A stretch of DNA of 64,000 nt from Bacteroidia bacterium (GTDB lineage Bacteria > Bacteroidota > Ignavibacteria > UBA10030), in NCBI GenBank assembly GCA_022180565.1, contig BQML01000032.1, positions 1-64,000 of the forward strand, in the 5' to 3' direction. The notes below the pieces were generated by a model. That model was not told where the DNA came from and ran no database searches. It saw only the letters and a program-made list of their open reading frames with translations. The translations under genes and the position numbers were made by a program. Below are positions 58,847 through 64,000 of the stretch, one piece after another; positions within the stretch are counted from its first letter, which is position 1; every line of letters begins with the position of its first letter.

Positions 58847-60970
58847 TCATGGTTTCAGACTCCAGGCTTTGGCCTCGACACCGGCATCAAGGAATGCCAC
58901 CACATCCTCGAGTTGGACAGTCCCGTAATACCACGATCCGGCGGCAAGGGCTTCGGCCCGAACGGCCTTGTAGATATCATAGTAACTGCGACGGCCGTCG
59001 ATGAAGTTGATCACTTCAGACCGCATGAGCCCATGAAGTCGTCCGCCGGCGCGAAAGCCCATTTTCTGCCGGTTCGCGAAGTATTCGGCGAGGTTCGGTA
59101 CGTTCACAGGAATCTTCTTCGCCGCCGCTTGTTCCGCCGGGGTCATCTTCACGGAAGGGGCATTCTTTCCCCATACCTGACGAAAGAGGATTTTCAGATC
59201 GTCGAGCATGAGCGATTCCCGTTCCTTGGTGCGCCCAATGAACCGGTCGATGGTTTCCAGGGCTTTCCGGTCGTTGCCTGCCAGCACACGAATTGAGAGC
59301 AATGCGCGAACTTCCCTGGCCACCCCCTGCTCGACGAGGTTGACCGCATCGCTCCATCCATCCTGGCCTGCATGGATCAGCTCCGTTCCCACCCTCACGT
59401 CGTTCGCCAGCCGGCGCAGTCCTTGCGCATAGGTTTCCGATGCAAACAGCGGAACGTCTCTCGGTCCGGCCGAAGAGAGCCTGTAGGCCATGGCGGCAAT
59501 AATGAAGTTATTCCGCTGAAGCTGTGTCTGATCGATCTGGAACAGATCATCGTGTGACGAATGGATGTAATCGTCATCCCAGTTGATCATTGCCACGGCT
59601 GGAATGCCAATGGGGCCGTCGAGAAACGTGATATGATCAGAAGAACCGAAGTATGGTACGAACCGTGCGCTGTAGTTTTGTCGGGATCCGCGTGTGGAAA
59701 AGATCGGTCGTGTAAAGGGGCGCGGCAGACCGCCCTGACGACTGGCCGCAAGAAACGCGTTATTGGTGAGAATGACATAATTGCCGACACTCTCGAACAG
59801 GGCGTCGAGATAGGACGTCCGTGAATGCGGTGCAAAGATCAGATGCTGAACCCTGCTTCCCATGGCCTGATTGGCGCCGGTCATATCCTGATGCAGGTTC
59901 ACCAGAATCTTCTTCGGCTCTTCCGGATAATCCTGCCAGAATCGGTATTCGGAGGAAATTTCATCAACCCACCAGAACCTGAGGGACCGCTCCGGACGCG
60001 GCATCTTCCCTTCTTTCATCAGTTTGTTGAAAGTCCGGGCCAACTCAAGCAGATTACCGCATCCACTGCCGTCGTCGTTCGCAGACCCCTGCTCTTCTTG
60101 CAGGTGTGCCGTGAGGACGATGTGCTGATCCTGGTACTTCGATCCCCGGATCCACCCCTCCACAAAACCCGTCTTTCCGGGAGCCGTGCCGATTTCGGTA
60201 TCCACGACGGCTTTCAGAACGATCCTTCCGCCCTTGGCCTTCCTGCCTGAAGCCAGAATATTCATCTCACCGTCGTTTTCAAGAATATCCTTCAGGGCCT
60301 CCCCCATCCGGGGGGTAAGGACGAAGGCGAAGGATCCTGATTTTCCCTCGGGCGGCGTGATGGGAATCCTGGTCCAACCGATCTGATCACCCGCATCGAC
60401 GATGTTTCTTCCTTCAGCGGTCTGGTACGTAACCACTCCTACCGCTCCCTTTTCGTACACGGCATTGAAGAGCGCCGCGCCAGGGGGGCCGTTCGTGAGG
60501 ACAATCTTGCCTTTCACATCCAGATCCTTCAACGCCTCCTTGGATCCGTTGCCTACCCATACAAGCTCAGCGGTCACGTTTGCATCGTGACTCCCGTCGG
60601 CAAGATGGGTGGCATGATCTCCAATGTCGGCGAGTTTCACTTCGACGGGTTCGACCATCCAGAGCTCGGCCGAGCGTGCCGTGTAATTCGGACCGTTCAT
60701 CGGTTGTTCAACGAACCGCACATCCTCCAAGCCGGCTTCGCGCGCTGCCTCCATCACATACTCCGCCGCTTTGAAGTATCCCTCCATGCCGGAATTCCGG
60801 TGCCATCGTGTGAGCACGCGGATGTGCTCATAGGCCCGGTCTCCGGAAATCTCATTGCTGAGCATGCGGATTTCATCGTCGTTCAGAAACGGCGTCGTCT
60901 GGGAATACATCACGGACGTGGTGAGCACAATCGAACCTGCCATCACGCCCATCGTCAAGAGAGTTCTCAT
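58847..60970 (-). CDS. Exported M28-family metallopeptidase with PA domain
   Basis: 707 residues from ATG at 60970 (AGGAGG 8 bases upstream). Signal peptide (MGVMAGSIVLTTSVMYSQ). A protease-associated domain at about 125-260 (LKDLDVKGKIVLTNGPPGAA, GAVGVVTYQTAEG), then the M28 domain: HIVLTAHLQEEQGSANDDGS, the Glu of RFWWVDEISSEY, the Asp of LHQDMTGANQ and the His of IHSSHDDLFQID. The first His-x-Asp pair reads HLQ instead of HxD, a small deviation. The C-terminal 200 residues are helical. An aminopeptidase role on external peptides is likely. Confidence 0.85.
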   Translation of the reverse strand: MRTLLTMGVMAGSIVLTTSVMYSQTTPFLNDDEIRMLSNEISGDRAYEHIRVLTRWHRNSGMEGYFKAAEYVMEAAREAGLEDVRFVEQPMNGPNYTARSAELWMVEPVEVKLADIGDHATHLADGSHDANVTAELVWVGNGSKEALKDLDVKGKIVLTNGPPGAALFNAVYEKGAVGVVTYQTAEGRNIVDAGDQIGWTRIPITPPEGKSGSFAFVLTPRMGEALKDILENDGEMNILASGRKAKGGRIVLKAVVDTEIGTAPGKTGFVEGWIRGSKYQDQHIVLTAHLQEEQGSANDDGSGCGNLLELARTFNKLMKEGKMPRPERSLRFWWVDEISSEYRFWQDYPEEPKKILVNLHQDMTGANQAMGSRVQHLIFAPHSRTSYLDALFESVGNYVILTNNAFLAASRQGGLPRPFTRPIFSTRGSRQNYSARFVPYFGSSDHITFLDGPIGIPAVAMINWDDDYIHSSHDDLFQIDQTQLQRNNFIIAAMAYRLSSAGPRDVPLFASETYAQGLRRLANDVRVGTELIHAGQDGWSDAVNLVEQGVAREVRALLSIRVLAGNDRKALETIDRFIGRTKERESLMLDDLKILFRQVWGKNAPSVKMTPAEQAAAKKIPVNVPNLAEYFANRQKMGFRAGGRLHGLMRSEVINFIDGRRSYYDIYKAVRAEALAAGSWYYGTVQLEDVVAFLDAGVEAKAWSLKP

Positions 60971-60999
60971 CGTACAACCTCCTGTATGCGGTTGGAATA

Positions 61000-63030
61000 T
61001 CATTCCGGCTTGGTGTGCTCGTCGATCCAGTCCAGGACCATTTGATACCACAGCTCGGCGTTGGCGGGTTTCATAACCCAGTGGCCTTCATCCGGGAAAT
61101 ACAGCATTTTGGATTTCACACCCTGGCGTTGCAGAGCGGTGAACAGCTGGAACCCTTCGCTGACATCGACCCGGTAGTCGAGCTGGCCGTGAATCACGAG
61201 AACAGGGGTCTTGAAATGCGCCGCCTTCTTGAGCGGGGACCATCGGTCGTACAGCTCGGGATTCTGGTACGGAGTCCCTCCGAATTCCCACTCCGGGAAC
61301 CATAATTCTTCCGTCGTTCCGTACATGCTCCAGGGGTTGAACACTCCGTCATGACTGACCAAACAGGTGAAGCGCGTCATTGAACCCGCCATCCAGTTCA
61401 TCATATACCCGCCATAGGATGCACCGGCCGCCGCGACACGAGTTCCATCGATGAACGGAAACTTTGCAAGCGCTGCATCCAGACCCGCCATGAGGTCCTC
61501 ATACACTTTACCGCCCCAGTCACGCGAGATCTCGTCTGTAAATGCCTGACCGTACCCCGTGCTTCCACGCGGATTGACCATCAGAACGACATATCCCCGT
61601 GAGGCAAACATCTGTGCGCTCCACCGATAATGAAACTGGTCGCCCCACTGTCCCTGCGGACCGCCATGGACAAGGTACACCAGCGGGTATTTCTTCCCCG
61701 ACCGGAATCCCGGGGGTCTGACGATCCATCCGTGCACATCTTTTCCGCCCGCCCCCTTGAACCAGTAGTCCTCCTTCGGGTTCATATCGAGCGCGGACAC
61801 AATCGAATCGTTCATTCCCGTCAGTCGACGGACATTCCGGCCGTCGGCATCGGACCGATAGATCTCTGCCGGTTGATTGATGGTCTCTTTCGTGAAGATG
61901 AGGGTTGAACCATCAGGCGTTACGCGAACCGACCCGTAGTAGCCGCCGGTCAGAATCGGGACAATCTTCTTTTCTGACACCCACACCCGAAAAACGGCTT
62001 TATTGCCTTTGTCATCCGCCGTGATGTAGAGCGATTTTGAATCGGGCGCCCAGGTCACGTCGTCGACACTGTAATCGAAGTCGGCCGTCAGTGATGTGTG
62101 CCGGCCGGTCTTTCGGTCGATCAGGACCAGTTGACGCCGGTCGGCCTCAAACCCCGGCCTTTCCATCTTGCGATACGCCAGGTACGCCCCGTTAGGCGAA
62201 TACAACGGCTGACTGTCATTGGCGGGGTTTTCCGTCATCCGCTTCACCATTCCGCCTTCAACCGGAACAGTGAAAATGTCGTTGTTCGTGCTGATGGCAA
62301 TGTTGGGATCCGTGTTCCGCGTGAACGCCAGTTCCTTGCCGTCCGGCGAGAAATCGTAATCCCAGCGTCCGCCCAAATCGATCGGCGGTGTATCGTAATC
62401 ACCCGGTGTCACGTCTCGTGCCGGGCCGCCTGCTGTCGGCATCACGAACACATGGCTTCGCTTGCCATCCTTCCAGGTATTCCAAATCCGGTAAGGTAGT
62501 TTGTCGAAGACTTTTGCCTTGACCTTGTTCGCTGAGCGCTCCTCTTCGCGTTGCTTGTTGCAGTCGTCGGTTGGACAGTCGGGATAGACGTCTGACGTAA
62601 ACGCAACAAACTTGCCGTTCGCCGACAGCACAAGCCCTGACGCGCCGGTGGAGAGCACAGAGAGTTTCTTCGCTTCACCGCCGCTTGCCGGCATGCTCCA
62701 CACTTGAGATTCGCCATCCCTCGTCGAAATGAAGACCAGCGAAGATCCGTCCGGCATCCATCGCGGATTGTTATTGGCCTTCGGCGCTGTGGTCAACTGC
62801 TCCACGGGACCACCGCCCACCGGAACCCGGTACAGGGCGCTGGAGGAGCTGTTCGCCTTCTTGTCGTGCCGAGTCCCGACAAACACAACGGATTTCCCAT
62901 CGGGTGAAATCTGTGGATCGGAGATGCGAATCATCCCGATCAGGTCATCGAACGTGATCGGTCGTTTCTGCTGTGCGGCCAGCGTAGCGGCCGCGAGCAT
63001 CATGAGAAATGATGCAACAATGCGTTTCAT
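61000..63030 (-). CDS. Exported S9-family (DPP4/acylaminoacyl-type) peptidase
   Basis: 676 residues with a signal peptide (FLMMLAAATLAAQQ). N-terminal WD40-like/TolB propeller to about 410 (ISDPQISPDGKSVVFVGTRH, WMPDGSSLVFISTRDGESQV). Catalytic domain: HGGPQGQWGDQFHYRW near 480, nucleophile AAAGASYGGYMMNWM near 545, Asp in IHGQLDYRVDVSEG and His in DEGHWVMKP. It cleaves dipeptides or acylated residues from peptides in the periplasm or outside. It is 29 bases upstream of the M28 gene, likely in one operon with it. Confidence 0.92.
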   Translation of the reverse strand: MKRIVASFLMMLAAATLAAQQKRPITFDDLIGMIRISDPQISPDGKSVVFVGTRHDKKANSSSSALYRVPVGGGPVEQLTTAPKANNNPRWMPDGSSLVFISTRDGESQVWSMPASGGEAKKLSVLSTGASGLVLSANGKFVAFTSDVYPDCPTDDCNKQREEERSANKVKAKVFDKLPYRIWNTWKDGKRSHVFVMPTAGGPARDVTPGDYDTPPIDLGGRWDYDFSPDGKELAFTRNTDPNIAISTNNDIFTVPVEGGMVKRMTENPANDSQPLYSPNGAYLAYRKMERPGFEADRRQLVLIDRKTGRHTSLTADFDYSVDDVTWAPDSKSLYITADDKGNKAVFRVWVSEKKIVPILTGGYYGSVRVTPDGSTLIFTKETINQPAEIYRSDADGRNVRRLTGMNDSIVSALDMNPKEDYWFKGAGGKDVHGWIVRPPGFRSGKKYPLVYLVHGGPQGQWGDQFHYRWSAQMFASRGYVVLMVNPRGSTGYGQAFTDEISRDWGGKVYEDLMAGLDAALAKFPFIDGTRVAAAGASYGGYMMNWMAGSMTRFTCLVSHDGVFNPWSMYGTTEELWFPEWEFGGTPYQNPELYDRWSPLKKAAHFKTPVLVIHGQLDYRVDVSEGFQLFTALQRQGVKSKMLYFPDEGHWVMKPANAELWYQMVLDWIDEHTKPE

Positions 63031-63041
63031 GACTTTTCCTT

Positions 63042-63293
63042 TCAGCCTGCGTTGTGATCCGTCCCCTCGCCGTTCTCTTCGTGGTATGCAATCGTGCGAA
63101 TGATGGTGCGGAAGTGCTCCGGCATCACTTCAAAGGCGTGGTCCCAGCAGAGGCTGTTCGAGAGAAACCAACTCGCCAGGATGTTTCCGTCATCATTCCG
63201 CCACCTGTCCCAAAAACCATCCCCGGGCCTTTCGATCTTCCAAAAAAATTTCTTTCCGCACTTCTTGCAAGCCGATTCTTTAACGTAAGCCAT
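63042..63293 (-). CDS. 83-aa zinc-ribbon-like hypothetical protein
   Basis: It begins MAYVKESACKKCGKKFFWKI with a CxxC pair at 9-12 and a lone later Cys in SNSLCWDHAFEV near 48-59, then a helical end with FRTIIRTIAYHEEN. Trp-rich middle (DGFWDRWRNDD). I do not recognise the family; one CxxC plus Cys/His nearby could bind zinc. GGAAGGAAG precedes the ATG. It is 11 bases upstream of the S9 peptidase and has a promoter-like element in front. Confidence 0.65.
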   Translation of the reverse strand: MAYVKESACKKCGKKFFWKIERPGDGFWDRWRNDDGNILASWFLSNSLCWDHAFEVMPEHFRTIIRTIAYHEENGEGTDHNAG

Positions 63294-63323
63294 TGACTTC
63301 CTTCCGCTTATGATTCAACCAAG

Positions 63324-63353
63324 AACATACCGAAAATTCACTACTTGTGGCAA
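63324..63353 (-). promoter_or_regulatory. Promoter-like element upstream of the 83-aa gene
   Basis: TTGCCA (63348-63353), 18 bases, TATGTT (63324-63329), 31 bases before the ATG at 63293. It could serve the run of genes through the M28 peptidase. Found by eye. Confidence 0.4.
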
Positions 63354-63360
63354 CCGCATT

Positions 63361-64000
63361 TCACACCCAGCCCCGAAGTTTGCATGCCTCTGCCACCCGT
63401 GCAACGGCCACGACCATAGCCCCGAGACGCGGATGCACTTTCTTTTCCTGAACCGCCTCATAAACCGCGCGGGAGCCCGCCGTAATCTTCGCGTCCAGCC
63501 TCTCGTGGACCACCGTTTCGTCCCAGAAGTACGAATACTGGTCCTGAACCATTTCGAAGTAAGAGACCGTCACGCCGCCGGCACTCGCAAGAATATCCGG
63601 AATAACGTGAATGCCTTTCTTATAGAGGATGAGGTCTGCTTCCGGCGTGGTGGGCCCGTTGGCAAGTTCGCAGATGATCCGCGCCTTGATGTCGTGGGCG
63701 TTCGACTCATTAATGGCGTTTTCAAGAGCTGCCGGATAGAGTATATCCACATCCAGCTTCAGCACGTCGTCCCGCGGAATCATCTTTCCTCCAGGGAACC
63801 CTTCGAGCGATCCTCTTGTCAGCTTGTAGGTAACCAGGTCTTTCGGATTCATGCCCTTCGGATTGTGCAGGCCGGTTCGGGAGTCACACACAGCCACCAG
63901 CGTGCCTCCTCCGAGAATTTCTCGATGGAGCAGTGCCGCCCTCTGACCCGCGTTTCCAAAGCCCTGAATGGCATATGTTCCGCGCGGATCCACCCCCTGG
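63361..64000 (-). CDS. Glu/Leu/Phe/Val dehydrogenase family (glutamate dehydrogenase-like), 5' part beyond the window
   Basis: The last 212 codons or so of the gene; the frame stays open to base 64000. The NAD(P)-binding motif is at the edge: YAIQGFGNAGQRAALL. VAVCDSRTGLHNPKGMN, LKLDVDILYPAALENAINES, ICELANGPTTPEAD, IPDILASAGGVTVSYFEMVQ and QYSYFWDE follow in the order expected for GDH domain II. It interconverts glutamate and 2-oxoglutarate with ammonia. Coenzyme and oligomer type need the missing N-terminus. Confidence 0.9.
   Translation of the reverse strand, partial: QGVDPRGTYAIQGFGNAGQRAALLHREILGGGTLVAVCDSRTGLHNPKGMNPKDLVTYKLTRGSLEGFPGGKMIPRDDVLKLDVDILYPAALENAINESNAHDIKARIICELANGPTTPEADLILYKKGIHVIPDILASAGGVTVSYFEMVQDQYSYFWDETVVHERLDAKITAGSRAVYEAVQEKKVHPRLGAMVVAVARVAEACKLRGWV

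Overview
This window looks like part of the chromosome of an uncultured or little-studied bacterium of the Bacteroidota/Chlorobi/Ignavibacteria (FCB) lineage. This is inferred from gene content, not from a search. Signs are: atpD-atpC as a separate F1 beta/epsilon pair; a 31-residue AURKAIP1/COX24-type basic protein; many exported S9/M28/M24 peptidases; a carboxypeptidase-like regulatory domain protein; YtxH and DUF948 genes; and a promoter-like TTGACT-N16-TATCTTTG that fits the TAnnTTTG form of Bacteroidota. Every gene I can support lies on the minus strand, so gene order below runs from high to low coordinate when read 5'->3'.

Layout: 1-6210 is an exopolysaccharide export locus (SLBB/Wza-type exporter, Wzz, a 5'-truncated Wzx-like flippase) split by an accessory block (retropepsin-like protease, 54-aa ORF, nucleotidyltransferase plus 71-aa partner). 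6338-13999 is housekeeping (HIT hydrolase, EF-G2, DUF948, YtxH, COX24-type protein, TPR protein, HU, SppA). 14371-27253 is sugar catabolism: KDPG aldolase and KDG kinase, ribulokinase, an SSS sugar symporter, a xylulokinase-like kinase, and a tight operon rhaB-larA-rhaD/dehydrogenase. That operon should turn L-rhamnulose into DHAP and lactate. 27266-38738 holds trxB, queG, an MBL hydrolase, DUF309, gpmA, metH, an alcohol dehydrogenase, a cysteine-less redoxin and PAP2. 38741-46841 is a cell-wall/envelope cluster (lytic transglycosylase, M24 peptidase, DUF167, an RpiB variant, RlpA, ManC, an unknown 269-aa protein, Alr, NamZ). 46911-49050 has atpC, atpD and a tRNA-Thr lying between two tRNA-like halves. 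49143-63293 has a PP2C phosphatase, aspartase, fumarase, an outer-membrane protein and a run of exported hydrolases. The window ends inside a glutamate-dehydrogenase-family gene.

The most unusual feature is in the spacers. Many hold low-complexity palindromic arrays built from short words repeated every 7-10 bases, and at least six word families occur (GTTATTGGTT, CACAGAG, AAATTCG, ATTCCATT, AAGAAGT/ACGTCTT, CTGATTACG). Most arrays begin 0-20 bases after a stop codon. Five small genes from two unrelated families, GxxExxY (PD-(D/E)XK-like) and four-helix-bundle/S23, are each bracketed on both sides by arrays of one family, or of the closely related AAGAAGT/ACGTCTT pair. They split what look like ordinary operons. 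The accessory block in the polysaccharide locus follows the same plan and left a datable scar: a duplicated 3' end of the exporter gene. I propose these as repeat-bracketed cassettes that insert at gene 3' ends. The layout is seen; the mobility is inferred.
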